A stretch of DNA of 64,000 bases from Flammeovirga sp. OC4 (GCF_000812565.1 NZ_JTAM01000003.1:1-64000), one strand, 5' to 3'; counted from the first letter of the stretch, positions 26,894 through 36,558 are shown. Numbers and translations are program-made. Notes: a model not told the origin generated them from the letters alone.

Positions 26894-27313
26894 ATGATTT
26901 ACATCAATAGAAGAGAGTTCTTTAATGCAGCTCACAAGTTGTACAATCCCAAGTGGACAAAAGAACAAAATGAGGCGTTTTTTGGGCCTTGTGCAAACGA
27001 AAATTGGCACGGTCACAACTTCGAGATGCTTGTTACCGTAAAAGGTGAGCCTGATCCAGATACAGGATATGTAATGAATATGAAGGATTTAGGTAAAATC
27101 ATGAAAGAAGAAATCATCGATAAAGTAGATCACAAAAACTTGAATATGGATGTAGACTTCTTGAAAGATAAAATGACAAGCTGCGAGACTTTAGCAATGG
27201 AATTTTGGAAGATCTTAGCTCCTAAAGTCAAAGATTTCGCTCCTAATGCTGAGCTTCATTGCATTGAATTGCATGAAACAAGAAAGAACTTTGTTCAGTA
27301 TTATGGCGGATAA
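26894..27313 (+). CDS. 6-pyruvoyl-tetrahydropterin synthase / 6-carboxytetrahydropterin synthase family
   Basis: A 139-residue T-fold enzyme acting on dihydroneopterin triphosphate. Zn ligands His14, His39 and His41 (AAHKL, NWHGHNF) and catalytic Cys33 (FGPCAN) are visible. The spacing 'eeN...FG.C.N.n.HGHN' resembles animal-type PTPS more than classical QueD, and a second, shorter QueD lies at 53229-53585. This copy may thus make 6-pyruvoyl-tetrahydropterin or another pterin. It is a single gene with its own promoter and terminator. Confidence 0.88.
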   Translation: MIYINRREFFNAAHKLYNPKWTKEQNEAFFGPCANENWHGHNFEMLVTVKGEPDPDTGYVMNMKDLGKIMKEEIIDKVDHKNLNMDVDFLKDKMTSCETLAMEFWKILAPKVKDFAPNAELHCIELHETRKNFVQYYGG

Positions 27314-27340
27314 TGCCGATTGCTACAATGATATTTTTGA

Positions 27341-27370
27341 AAGGATGCTTTAAATAAGCATCCTTTTTTT
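27341..27370 (+). terminator. Terminator after the PTPS-like gene
   Basis: GGATGCTT pairs with AAGCATCC (extended by A-T pairs), 5-base loop, then seven T. Confidence 0.88.
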
Positions 27371-27377
27371 ATTTTTG
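27370..27377 (+). promoter_or_regulatory. Putative lpxB promoter -7 element
   Basis: TATTTTTG, a perfect TAnnTTTG match directly after the preceding terminator and 35 bp before the lpxB ATG. The T-tract makes chance matches likely. Confidence 0.4.
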
Positions 27378-27412
27378 TTTAAATAAACATTTTTTCACCA
27401 TACCACTTACCG

Positions 27413-28543
27413 ATGAAATATTATTTGATTGCAGGAGAGAAATCAGGAGATTTACACGCGTCTAACTTAATGAAAGAGATACTTCAAAATGATCCGGAAG
27501 CTGAATTCCGTTTTTGGGGTGGTGAAGAGATGCAAAAAGTTGGAGGTGAACTAATTCATCATTATTCTGAAATCTCATTTATGGGATTTTTAGAGGTTGC
27601 CAAGAATTTGATGACCATCAGGAGATTTATGAATTATTGTAAGAAGGATATATTATGCTGGAAGCCTGATGTTGTAATCTTAGTCGACTTCTCTGGTTTT
27701 AATTTGAAAATTGCAAAATACGTTAAGCCTAGAGGTACAAAAGTCTTCTATTATATTTCTCCTAAAGTTTGGGCATGGAATCAAAGCAGAGCGAAAAGAA
27801 TTAGAAATGTAGTGGATCGAATGTTTGTCATCATGCATTTCGAAAAGGCCTTCTACAAGAAGTATGATTACGATGTGGATTATGTAGGAAACCCTCTATT
27901 TGATGCCATTAGTCAATTCACCCCTTCCTCTACTTTCCTTGAAGATAATCAGTTGGATCCAAATAAGAAGATTATTGCAGTGCTTCCAGGTAGTAGACAT
28001 CAGGAAGTGAGTTCTATTATGGATACTATGTTGACGATCATCCCCAAATATGACAGTAATAAATTCCAGTTTGTAGTTGCAGGAGTAGAACACCTTCCTT
28101 CTGAACTTTATGACGAAGCGAAGAAATTGGGTGTTAAATTGATCTTTAACCAAACTTATGACCTACTTACTCATGCAACATCAGCAGTTGTAACATCTGG
28201 TACAGCTACGCTAGAAACGGCTTTATTTGAGGTCCCTCAAGTAGTTTGCTATAGAACGAGTACAGTAACTTACAATATTGTAAAGGCATTGATTAAAGTT
28301 CGTTTTATTTCTTTGGTAAATTTAATTGCTGACAAGGAAGTAGTGAAAGAACTGATTCAAGGTGAATTTACTACTGAAAACCTTGAGAAAGAATTGGGTT
28401 ATACTTTGAATGAGAAAAGAGAAAAAATCATTCAAGATTATAAAGAAATGAAAGAAATGATCAAAACGGAGGGAACTTCTAAAAAGGCGGCTTCTTTAAT
28501 GTATAAATATTTAACTGAAGGTATTCCAGAGCAGAAGTTTTAA
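27413..28543 (+). CDS. lpxB: Lipid-A-disaccharide synthase
   Basis: A 376-residue GT19 glycosyltransferase that joins UDP-2,3-diacylglucosamine and lipid X to form the lipid A disaccharide at the inner membrane. Family landmarks: YYLIAGEKSGDLHASNLM at the N-terminus, FRFWGGEEMQKVGG, ISPKVWAWNQSRAKRI, VGNPLFD, AVLPGSRHQEV and SGTATLETALFEVPQVVCYRTS. Single gene with a terminator on both sides. Confidence 0.97.
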   Translation: MKYYLIAGEKSGDLHASNLMKEILQNDPEAEFRFWGGEEMQKVGGELIHHYSEISFMGFLEVAKNLMTIRRFMNYCKKDILCWKPDVVILVDFSGFNLKIAKYVKPRGTKVFYYISPKVWAWNQSRAKRIRNVVDRMFVIMHFEKAFYKKYDYDVDYVGNPLFDAISQFTPSSTFLEDNQLDPNKKIIAVLPGSRHQEVSSIMDTMLTIIPKYDSNKFQFVVAGVEHLPSELYDEAKKLGVKLIFNQTYDLLTHATSAVVTSGTATLETALFEVPQVVCYRTSTVTYNIVKALIKVRFISLVNLIADKEVVKELIQGEFTTENLEKELGYTLNEKREKIIQDYKEMKEMIKTEGTSKKAASLMYKYLTEGIPEQKF

Positions 28544-28567
28544 TTTCAACTCTGATAATACTGAAAT

Positions 28568-28609
28568 AAAAAACTCATACTTTCGCATTGAAAAGTATGA
28601 GTTTTTTTT
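28568..28609 (+). terminator. lpxB terminator
   Basis: An 11-bp stem (ACTCATACTTT with AAAGTATGAGT), 8-base loop, then eight T; the 5' side is A-rich. Confidence 0.88.
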
Positions 28610-28628
28610 ATTAACCTATAAACTGGTT

Positions 28629-28763
28629 CAAGTCTTAAGCTGAAAGCGTGACTTGGACTTATATATGAAAAAAGTCTGTAGACTTTTAGATCTGCTAGGT
28701 ATTTCTATAAATCTTCAGACTCATAGAAATAATGAGCACAAGTGGCGCTCCGCTGAACACTTG
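28629..28763 (-). repeat. Structured intergenic repeat, copy A (135 bp)
   Basis: Three stem-loops in a row. The left one pairs CAAGTC (28629) with GACTTG (ends 28655). The middle one is AAAAGTC/GACTTTT around TGTA near 28671-28688. The right one pairs CAAGTG (28739) with CACTTG (ends 28763) around a GCGCTCCGCTGAA loop. The order, spacing and loop text match copy B at 29595-29726, with stem bases changed on both sides. It lies just past the DUF4292 stop codon. It has no ORF. Confidence 0.7.
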
Positions 28764-28775
28764 CACTAGTATAGA

Positions 28776-29555
28776 TTATTGCTTTGTCTTAAAAGCCTCT
28801 TTCCCTCTCAATTTATACTTAGAAGGAATTTTAAAAGGCATCTTCTGAGCCTCAGCTTCCACTTCTATTTTAGAGAAATTCAATTCAACAGTGGTTTCCG
28901 GCATTACCTTATCTTGATTTCCTACTCCCACTTTTACTAAAGAATGAAAAGGTGCAGCTTGATCAGCTCCGTTGACAACAGGTTTAAAAGTATCGTAATC
29001 AATTGTCGCCACTTTCTTTTCCTTTTTCAACAGCACTGCTATTTTCTCTAATTTTTGAGAGGTTCTATTGACTGACGCAATTGATTCTAAACCTTTATCC
29101 TTTTTCGTTAAAAGAAAGTCTTCTTCTTCCATTTTCACTCTTGATTCCTCGAAAGTTGAAGGTAAATCACCTGTAAAAATGGACTGCAATAAATCGTAAT
29201 CAATACGAGTTCCCAACAACAATTCTACATCATCATAGCTCAGTGCATACGCTTCTTTTTCCATTTTCAGTAGAGCAAATACACTATCTTTTGTTGCTAA
29301 GACTCTTAATCCTTCGATCTTTGCCACTCGCATTGACATCCACATCTGTTTGTCTTTTTCAATACGAGTATCAACAGCCAATTTGGTTTCCTTTCCTTTA
29401 CTATTGAAGATTAATTTCCCTTTAGTAGAAAGGTAGGTATACTCTAAATTGCGTACATCTAGTTCTGAATTCTTATCACCTGAAGTGGTGGAGGTGTACT
29501 TAGGTTGACAACCAAACATTACCACGATTAGTGATAAGAGTAAATATTTTTTCAT
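28776..29555 (-). CDS. DUF4292 family outer-membrane lipoprotein
   Basis: 259 residues. The lipoprotein signal ends VMFGC with the lipidated Cys16. The body (LSTKGKLIFNSKGKETKLAVDTRIEKDKQMWMSM, RVAKIEGLRVLATKDSVFAL) matches the Bacteroidota DUF4292 family, which has a LolA/LolB-like convex beta fold; a role in lipoprotein handling is plausible but unproven. The gene is bracketed by structured repeats A and B, and no consensus promoter is visible between repeat B and the ATG. Confidence 0.85.
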   Translation of the reverse strand: MKKYLLLSLIVVMFGCQPKYTSTTSGDKNSELDVRNLEYTYLSTKGKLIFNSKGKETKLAVDTRIEKDKQMWMSMRVAKIEGLRVLATKDSVFALLKMEKEAYALSYDDVELLLGTRIDYDLLQSIFTGDLPSTFEESRVKMEEEDFLLTKKDKGLESIASVNRTSQKLEKIAVLLKKEKKVATIDYDTFKPVVNGADQAAPFHSLVKVGVGNQDKVMPETTVELNFSKIEVEAEAQKMPFKIPSKYKLRGKEAFKTKQ

Positions 29556-29594
29556 GATTAATTAATCCACTTTAAACTGACACTTTCAATATCG

Positions 29595-29726
29595 CAAGTG
29601 TTAAGCCGAAAGGCATCACTTGTGATAATATTTAAGCAAAGTCTCCTGATCTGAATGTAAATGTGTTTCGAAGTCAGGAGACTTCGCCAATATTTAGTTC
29701 CAAGTGACGCTAACGCTTAACACTTG
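29595..29726 (-). repeat. Structured intergenic repeat, copy B (132 bp)
   Basis: Left hairpin CAAGTG (29595) with CACTTG (ends 29622); a centre with AGTCTCCTGA (29640) complementary to TCAGGAGACT (ends 29683) and a tight hairpin CGAAGTC-AGGA-GACTTCG at 29669-29686; right hairpin CAAGTG (29701) with CACTTG (ends 29726), whose loop read on the minus strand is TTAAGCGTTAGCGT. The ends are inverted repeats of 12 bases. Same arrangement as copy A on the other side of the DUF4292 gene. Confidence 0.75.
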
Positions 29727-29750
29727 AAACATTGTAATCTTTTCTATTCA

Positions 29751-29782
29751 AAAAAAGGCAACCGCACATGTACGATTGCCTT
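29751..29782 (-). terminator. valS terminator
   Basis: A nearly uninterrupted self-complementary stretch (GGCAATCGTACA pairing with TGTGCGGTTGCC, two G.T) followed on the minus strand by seven T. Confidence 0.88.
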
Positions 29783-29802
29783 CTAATATAAGCATTATCT
29801 TC

Positions 29803-32430
29803 TTAGAGTTTTGCTAAAGCTTCTTCTAATGCTTTGATTTTACTCTCTGCATCTTCTTGCTTCTTCTTCTCTGTTGCAACTACTGCTTCAGGCGCGTTAG
29901 AAACAAAGCGCTCGTTCGATAATTTCTTTTGAACTGACGCTAAGAATCCTTTAGTGTATTCTAACTCTTTCGTTAACTTTTCTTTTTCAGCTTCTACATC
30001 AATTTGATCAGCCACGTCAATGAAACATTTGTCTGACTTGTATACAAACTGAGTAGCACCTTCTACTTCTGCATCTACCATTGTTAATGACTCAAGATTC
30101 GCCAACTTCGTAATGATACCACCGAAGCGATCGTAAACCGTTGTATCTTTCGCCAATACAGACATTGGAAGTGCCACTTTAGGACCAATTTGCTTTTGGT
30201 TACGTACATTTCTCACTTGAGAGATTACTTCAAAAGCATCAGAAGCTTGTGCTAATAATTCTGCATCGAAAGATTGTACTGTTGGGTACTCTGCCACTAC
30301 ACAAGCATCACCTTCTTCTCTATCTTTGATCGCATGCCAGATCTCTTCTGTTAAGAATGGCATGAATGGATGTAACAATCTTACGATTTTCTCAAAGAAG
30401 TTGATTGTTGCTTCTAAAGTAGCCTTGTCGATTGGAGAACCGTAAGCAGGCTTCACCATCTCTAGGTACCAAGAACAGAAATCATCCCATACCAATTTGT
30501 AAATTGACATCAATGAATCTGACAATCTATATTTCTCATAGTTTGCTTCTACGTCTTCCAATACTTGATTGAAACGAGATTCAAACCAATCGATAGCGAT
30601 TTTATTAGCTTCAGGCTGTGCTTCTTCGCTTACCTCTAAACCTTTTACTAAACGTAAAGCGTTCCAGATTTTGTTGGCGAAGTTACGACCTTGCTCACAT
30701 AATTTCTCATCAAACAACAAGTCATTACCTGCAGCTGCAGATAATAATAAACCAACACGTACACCATCTGCACCGTATTGCTTCATTAAGTCTAATGGAT
30801 CAGGAGAGTTACCTAATGACTTCGACATTTTACGTCCTTGGTTGTCACGAACAAGACCTGTTAAATACACGTTCTTGAACGGTAATTCACCTTTCCACTC
30901 ATAACCTGCGATAATCATACGTGCTACCCAGAAGAATAAGATATCAGGACCAGTTACCAAATCATCTGTTGGGTAGTAGTAGTTGATCTCCTCATTTTCA
31001 GGTTGAGTAATACCATCAAATACTGAGATTGGCCATAACCAAGAAGAGAACCAAGTATCCAATACATCTTCGTCTTGCGTCAATTGCTCTAAAGTGATTG
31101 AAGGATCTTTTTCTTGAGCTAAAGCTAATGCTTCTTCAGTAGTTTCTGCTACTACATATTCACCATTTGGAAGGTAGAAAGCTGGAATTTGCTGTCCCCA
31201 CCATAACTGACGAGAGATACACCAATCTTTCACATTTTCCATCCAGTGACGGTATGTATTTTTGAACTTCGCAGGGTGTAATTGAATATTGTCATTCATT
31301 ACGTTTTCTAAAGCAGGCTTTGCAATTTCTTTCATAGAAACGAACCACTGCGTAGAAATACGAGGCTCGATTACAGCACCTGTTCTTTCAGAAGTACCTA
31401 CTTTGTTTTGAAGCTCTTCTACCTTCACTAAGTTACCTAGTTCTTCAAGGTCTTTTACGATCTCTTTACGAACTACGAAACGATCTTTACCGTCATATTT
31501 AGCACCTGCTTTTGCATTTAAAGTACCATCCTCTTCGATAATGTCAATCACCTCTAAGTTATGCTTTAAGCCTAACTCGTAGTCATTGATATCGTGAGCA
31601 GGAGTTACTTTCAAACAACCTGTACCAAATTCAATATCTACATAGTCATCACCAAATACAGGAACTTCTCTTTCTGTAGTAGGAATGATTACTTTTTGAC
31701 CAATTAAATGTTTGAAACGCTCATCATTAGGGTTTACACAAACTCCGGCATCGGCAGGAATTGTTTCAGGACGAGTTGTAGCAATAGTTACAAACTCCCC
31801 TTCTTTACCAACGATAGGGTATTTCACATAATAAAGCTTCGAGTTTACCTCTTTGTGGATTACTTCCTCATCTGATAAAGCTGTTTTTCCTTGCGGATCC
31901 CAGTTCACCATACGAGCACCTCTGTATACCCATCCTTTTTTGTAAAGGTCAACGAAAACTTTGATTACGGCTTTAGAAAGCTCGTCTTCCATAGTGAAGC
32001 GAGTACGATCCCAATCACAAGAAGCACCTAACTTTTGTAATTGGTTTAGGATGATTCCACCGTATTTTTCTTTCCATTCAAAAGCATATTTCATGAACTC
32101 GTCACGAGAGATATCAGATTTGTTGATACCATGCTCTTCTTTCAACATCTTTACAACTTTAGCTTCTGTTGCAATAGATGCGTGGTCTGTACCAGGTACC
32201 CAACATGCTTCATAGCCTCTCATACGAGCACGTCTTACTAATACATCTTGAATAGTATTATTCAACATGTGGCCCATATGCAACACACCAGTGACGTTTG
32301 GTGGTGGTATGACGACAGTAAACGGCTTCTTTTCAGGATTTGGCTCCGAATGGAAGTATTTATTATCTAACCAGAATTGGTACCACTTGTCCTCTATGTT
32401 TTGAGGATTGTACTTTGACGCTAGCTCCAT
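29803..32430 (-). CDS. valS: Valyl-tRNA synthetase
   Basis: An 875-residue class I aminoacyl-tRNA synthetase that charges tRNA-Val. The HIGH-type signature is HMGH at 51-54 (PPPNVTGVLHMGHMLNN) and the KMSKS loop is near residue 532 (GRKMSKSLGNSPDPLDL). The editing (CP1) domain, anticodon-binding domain and C-terminal coiled coil (about 805-875) are present, so it is full length. A TAACTTTG promoter and its own terminator make it a single-gene unit. Confidence 0.98.
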   Translation of the reverse strand: MELASKYNPQNIEDKWYQFWLDNKYFHSEPNPEKKPFTVVIPPPNVTGVLHMGHMLNNTIQDVLVRRARMRGYEACWVPGTDHASIATEAKVVKMLKEEHGINKSDISRDEFMKYAFEWKEKYGGIILNQLQKLGASCDWDRTRFTMEDELSKAVIKVFVDLYKKGWVYRGARMVNWDPQGKTALSDEEVIHKEVNSKLYYVKYPIVGKEGEFVTIATTRPETIPADAGVCVNPNDERFKHLIGQKVIIPTTEREVPVFGDDYVDIEFGTGCLKVTPAHDINDYELGLKHNLEVIDIIEEDGTLNAKAGAKYDGKDRFVVRKEIVKDLEELGNLVKVEELQNKVGTSERTGAVIEPRISTQWFVSMKEIAKPALENVMNDNIQLHPAKFKNTYRHWMENVKDWCISRQLWWGQQIPAFYLPNGEYVVAETTEEALALAQEKDPSITLEQLTQDEDVLDTWFSSWLWPISVFDGITQPENEEINYYYPTDDLVTGPDILFFWVARMIIAGYEWKGELPFKNVYLTGLVRDNQGRKMSKSLGNSPDPLDLMKQYGADGVRVGLLLSAAAGNDLLFDEKLCEQGRNFANKIWNALRLVKGLEVSEEAQPEANKIAIDWFESRFNQVLEDVEANYEKYRLSDSLMSIYKLVWDDFCSWYLEMVKPAYGSPIDKATLEATINFFEKIVRLLHPFMPFLTEEIWHAIKDREEGDACVVAEYPTVQSFDAELLAQASDAFEVISQVRNVRNQKQIGPKVALPMSVLAKDTTVYDRFGGIITKLANLESLTMVDAEVEGATQFVYKSDKCFIDVADQIDVEAEKEKLTKELEYTKGFLASVQKKLSNERFVSNAPEAVVATEKKKQEDAESKIKALEEALAKL

Positions 32431-32503
32431 AGCTATGATTTAATAATTACAAAAACTAAAATTATAAAGTAAATCCACGGATACACCCATGAATTCAGAT
32501 CTG

Positions 32504-32511
32504 CAAAGTTA
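32504..32511 (-). promoter_or_regulatory. valS promoter -7 element
   Basis: TAACTTTG on the minus strand, a perfect TAnnTTTG match, about 74 bp before the ATG. The -33 region is T-rich. Confidence 0.6.
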
Positions 32512-32673
32512 AACAAAAAAGCAGTTTGAAATTAAGATTTGCGTATTAATAATTTAGAAAATAATGAACCACTAAAAGACAACACAATAAAGAGCTAGTT
32601 TTCAATATTTTACGAATATTAAATAAAAGTTTATTGTATCCTTCCATTTATTAAGTCTGTTCTTTTTTGATGT

Positions 32674-32707
32674 AAAAAAGACTTTCCATCTCAATGAAAA
32701 GTCTTTA
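32674..32707 (-). terminator. Terminator of the caspase-like gene
   Basis: AAAGACTTT pairs with AAAGTCTTT around a 12-base loop; six T follow on the minus strand. Confidence 0.78.
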
Positions 32708-32748
32708 ATTATTTTATAATTTAGGATATTAGTCATGTATTTAAGTTA

Positions 32749-35700
32749 CTAATCACAAGAAACACACCTCCCTGCCTCATCAAAGAAATCTGCAGCTCTA
32801 TCACTGTCATTGGCATTATATCGGCAACAAGCTGTAGAACGGCCTGACCATCTGCCATTTGTAATTTTATCATATTTCAATGGCACAACTAATTTTCCTG
32901 ATTTGGCATCAATACAACCCATTTTACCATTCAACTGAACTTTGATCAGACCACATTCTAGCTGTTCCATTAAGTCATACCTCTGCCCTCCCAATATCTG
33001 TCCGCTTGGTGAAGTAAATTGTTTTTTTCCTTCTTTGGTTGTACCTATTGTATATCCATCTTTCAAGACTTCAACACTAACAAACTCCAAAGGAATCACC
33101 GCACGTCCTGCATAGTCTATCAAACCTTGTGCTGTATTATTCGACACCAAATAAAATGCTCCTTTTTTCTTAACAGTATTATAGTTGTATAGCTTTTTAA
33201 TACCTAAAGTTGGGTTTTTCACCACATAAGCATAATTGTAATCAGGCGCGATGCTCAATGCAGTTTGAATGTATGAAGCAGACTTTCTGTAATCCTTTCG
33301 ACCAGTAAAATACAATCCATATTTATAATCAAACCAAGGTGTATCGGGCAACATATCTTTACCCATCAGGTATAATTCTTTCAACTCTTCTTCTTTATTC
33401 AGCTCCACATAAGTATTCCACAAGAGTTTGTAGTTTTCTAATTTGTACGGGTTCTTCAATAGAGCCGCCTTTGAACTACTTGCTAATGTCTCTAGGTCTT
33501 TTTGTGAATAAGCTACATAACCTAAGAAAACATCTAAATCCGAGAACCTTCCTCTTTTTTGAGTGTATTTTACCGTATAGCTTTTAGCAGAAGAAACGTC
33601 GTTTTCAATTTGGATAGCATACTGTGCTTTATACCTTAAAGCAGTCGCATTGAATGGATCTAATACTAAGGCTTCATCCAAGAAGGAATTGACATCTTTA
33701 CTCGATTTTTTGAATACAAAATCATAATCGGTATATAATTTACCAAGCTGAGCTTTTAAAACTGGGGACGTTGGGTATATATTCATTCCATCCAATAATG
33801 ATTTCTCTGCCAATCTTAGCTTATCTTCAGTTTGTGTTTGTCTATCGTAAATTTTTGTCCAAAATTTTGATTGAACTAGATACCCTTTTTCAGAAATCAC
33901 TGATAAATTAGCACTTTGATTGACCATAGCAAGAGCATCCTTTAATTGCCCTAAAGATAAAAGTACTTCTAATTTTGTTTCCCAAACCCCTGGGTCACTG
34001 GAATCAATTTCTTCCATTTTTTTCACCAATTCCCAAGCTTTTTGATAATAACCCATCTTGATAAAAATATTGGCTTTCCCATAATATCCTTTTAGTCCAT
34101 TAGGAGTGATTTTTATGATTTCTTCGTTTTTATTTAGTGCCTCTTTATAATTTTCTTCTTTAAGATAAGTATTGACCATTGTCTTTTTGGGCTCAGTCCA
34201 AGTAGGTTTCATTTTCTCAGCAATAGCCACGGTCTCTTTGGTTTTCTCCAGCTTCATTAATTTCTGATTGATCAAAGCAATTCCGTTGTATGGATAGGCT
34301 GCATCAGGAGTCACTTTTAGAATTTTCTTTAAGTAAGAAATAGCTAAAGGAAAGTCTTTTATATTATTCTCAACGATAATCAAATAAGCCTGTAAAAACC
34401 ATCTTCTTAAATTGACCATTTCCACTAATTCTGTATCACCTCTATAAAGCTTGGTTGCATAATTCAATTCGTAGATGGCTTCTTTAATTTCAATGGCTGA
34501 AGGTGTGACACTTTTCCCCAAGACAAAAGGAGTCATGATCTTTTGCGCTTTGTATTGTAAAGCTACCGCCAAAGTATTCTTGGCATCGTTTCTTTCTCTA
34601 TTACTTATAGAATTGTCTTTTTGAATTTTATCATACCACTCACTCGCAAATGGAATGGGTACTTTTACGTTTGCATTTACAATGGATGATGTACTTACAG
34701 AGGCTAATATTTTTGAATTACTACTCCATTTAAAATTCTTTCCCATTGGGTGTTTACTTGCTGGCGTGATTGTATTTTCAACCACATTGATAAAAAATAA
34801 ATTGGAGTTTTCACTCAGAACCAACAAGTAATTATCATTGAGTTTGGTGATTTTATTTGGCTTTTCACTATTTGGAAGTCGGTAATCTTTTAGCGCTTTT
34901 CCATTTGATGTATGAATGGAACGAATAGTAGCATAGTTTAATCCCAAAAGTAGATTTCCATTATTCATAAAAAACATCTTTTGGCTGTTGGAAGGAGATA
35001 ATTTTGAAGATGAAATTAATGAGAAATCAGCATTCAAAATCGAAATTTCTCCCTTCTCATTACGCAATGCAATTCGATCACTCGGGTCTGTCAGTGCGAT
35101 ACCTGTTACACTTCCTTTTATTCTAAACTCCTTTTTTGGGTTTTGAGATAAAGAAAAAGAATAAATATTGCCTTTAGCATCACCCGTAAAGGCTTTTCCA
35201 TTAGAAGAAAGTTGTAAAGATGTGATATCTGATTTATGATACTTTTCTGATTTTACCTTTTCTTTTCCTTTATAAAAATTTACAGAATTATTTTTATCAG
35301 AATAGACAAAAATATCCCTTTCATAACCTACCAATTTAGGATAATTAGAAATTGAAAATGTGCTCTTATTTTTTGTATCATTATCAAAAACCTCTACTGT
35401 TTTTCCATTTTTAACCACAAGCACCTTTTCATAAGAAACAGCAACATGAGAAACTTGCCCCAATTGAACTCCCTTTAAAAATTTCAGATCTACTTGTTCT
35501 GTATAAGGCAGGTATTTCGGATGAAGGATTCTATCGGCCTCAATTGCTTCATAAAAGGATTTCATCAATGGAGATGCTGTACTTTCAAGCTCATTTTCAT
35601 TCCCTCTTGAAGCTACAGTCCCAGACAGTAAGTTGTAATTATCCTGTTTTACAAGGTCGAGTAGTTGATCATCAACTTTCATTAAAACATCACCTGAGTT

Positions 35701-36528
35701 ACCCTTATATTGAGGCATTTGCTTAAAATCAGTATCCATACTCACTTTACCACTCAAATACACTCCTAACTCACCGTGCAATATCTTTTTATCTCCACTT
35801 TGATCTGCTTCTCCCATCAAACCCCTTAAAAAATAATAGGTAAATGCTCCATGACCTCCTCCCCACTGAGACCCTTCCTGCGACAGTTGATTAGGTCCAC
35901 ATGAAACATATTTGTAAGTATTATTCCAATCCTGCATTAATGCATTGATGGTTGCATTCGTATTATCTGTTTTTGTAATATGTCCTGATCTACAAGCATC
36001 TGTAATCAGTAAAACTTTAAATCCCTTGTTGGATGTATTGGAACTGATTTTTTTCTGAAGTCTATCAATTTCTATTGCTCCTTCAATTCCCCAATCATGA
36101 CCTCCTTCCTCTGGAGCCACAGCATCATTTGTAATTAAATAAGCTTCTCCATCATTATCTACATCTCCATGTCCTGCAAAGTAGATAATCACTAAATCAT
36201 CTTTTTCTGCTGTTCCAAAGATCTGTCTTAGCTTATTTTTAACATTAAGAGAAAATGCTTGATCATTCGTCAAGAGGTGGATATTCTCTTCTTCAATGGA
36301 AGTATGTTGCCTTAAAAACTCTGCAAAAGCCAATGCATCATTATCAGCAAATCTCAATTGAGATTGTTTGGGATAATTGGCGTATTCTGAGACTCCAATA
36401 ATTAATGCCTTTATGGAATTATGTACATTCTTTCCATCTTGAAGTACTAAACCTCTCGTATTTGTTTCCTGACAGAAAGCTGTAATTGAGAATATAAGTA
36501 AGAGTAAGTTAAGGAAATAAGTTTTCAC
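32749..36528 (-). CDS. Secreted caspase-like (C14) protein with propeller, TPR and WG-like regions
   Basis: 1259 residues from the chosen GTG. The signal peptide is residues 1-20 (FSITAFC-Q). A caspase/metacaspase-like domain follows with catalytic His120 (VIIYFAGHGDVD) and Cys179 (LLITDACRSGH). Residues ~330-600 contain repeated short beta strands like a WD/PD40 propeller, ~640-1090 are TPRs, and the C-terminus has WG-like repeats (GLIDYAGRAVIPLEF, GLIKVQLNGKMGCIDAKSGKLVVPLKYD). The end is Cys-rich (ACCRYN, CVSCD). The longer frame to 36606 starts with TTG upstream of the promoter at 36551-36558, so GTG at 36528 is preferred. Probably a periplasmic or surface protease or scaffold; substrate unknown. 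Confidence 0.85.
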   Translation of the reverse strand: MKTYFLNLLLLIFSITAFCQETNTRGLVLQDGKNVHNSIKALIIGVSEYANYPKQSQLRFADNDALAFAEFLRQHTSIEEENIHLLTNDQAFSLNVKNKLRQIFGTAEKDDLVIIYFAGHGDVDNDGEAYLITNDAVAPEEGGHDWGIEGAIEIDRLQKKISSNTSNKGFKVLLITDACRSGHITKTDNTNATINALMQDWNNTYKYVSCGPNQLSQEGSQWGGGHGAFTYYFLRGLMGEADQSGDKKILHGELGVYLSGKVSMDTDFKQMPQYKGNSGDVLMKVDDQLLDLVKQDNYNLLSGTVASRGNENELESTASPLMKSFYEAIEADRILHPKYLPYTEQVDLKFLKGVQLGQVSHVAVSYEKVLVVKNGKTVEVFDNDTKNKSTFSISNYPKLVGYERDIFVYSDKNNSVNFYKGKEKVKSEKYHKSDITSLQLSSNGKAFTGDAKGNIYSFSLSQNPKKEFRIKGSVTGIALTDPSDRIALRNEKGEISILNADFSLISSSKLSPSNSQKMFFMNNGNLLLGLNYATIRSIHTSNGKALKDYRLPNSEKPNKITKLNDNYLLVLSENSNLFFINVVENTITPASKHPMGKNFKWSSNSKILASVSTSSIVNANVKVPIPFASEWYDKIQKDNSISNRERNDAKNTLAVALQYKAQKIMTPFVLGKSVTPSAIEIKEAIYELNYATKLYRGDTELVEMVNLRRWFLQAYLIIVENNIKDFPLAISYLKKILKVTPDAAYPYNGIALINQKLMKLEKTKETVAIAEKMKPTWTEPKKTMVNTYLKEENYKEALNKNEEIIKITPNGLKGYYGKANIFIKMGYYQKAWELVKKMEEIDSSDPGVWETKLEVLLSLGQLKDALAMVNQSANLSVISEKGYLVQSKFWTKIYDRQTQTEDKLRLAEKSLLDGMNIYPTSPVLKAQLGKLYTDYDFVFKKSSKDVNSFLDEALVLDPFNATALRYKAQYAIQIENDVSSAKSYTVKYTQKRGRFSDLDVFLGYVAYSQKDLETLASSSKAALLKNPYKLENYKLLWNTYVELNKEEELKELYLMGKDMLPDTPWFDYKYGLYFTGRKDYRKSASYIQTALSIAPDYNYAYVVKNPTLGIKKLYNYNTVKKKGAFYLVSNNTAQGLIDYAGRAVIPLEFVSVEVLKDGYTIGTTKEGKKQFTSPSGQILGGQRYDLMEQLECGLIKVQLNGKMGCIDAKSGKLVVPLKYDKITNGRWSGRSTACCRYNANDSDRAADFFDEAGRCVSCD

Positions 36529-36550
36529 TGTATGGTAGTTTGATATGATA

Positions 36551-36558
36551 CAAAAATA
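36551..36558 (-). promoter_or_regulatory. Promoter -7 element of the caspase-like gene
   Basis: TATTTTTG on the minus strand, a perfect TAnnTTTG match, 22 bp before the GTG. It supports the shorter start. Confidence 0.5.

Larger units (their letters stand above)
32431..32748. other. Intergenic region upstream of valS
   Basis: 318 bp. It holds the valS promoter and, at the right end, the terminator of the caspase-like gene. Nothing else recognisable. Confidence 0.7.

Noticed and set aside
30569-30904. 111-codon open frame antisense to valS
   Set aside because: Shadow of the valS coding strand; no family features.
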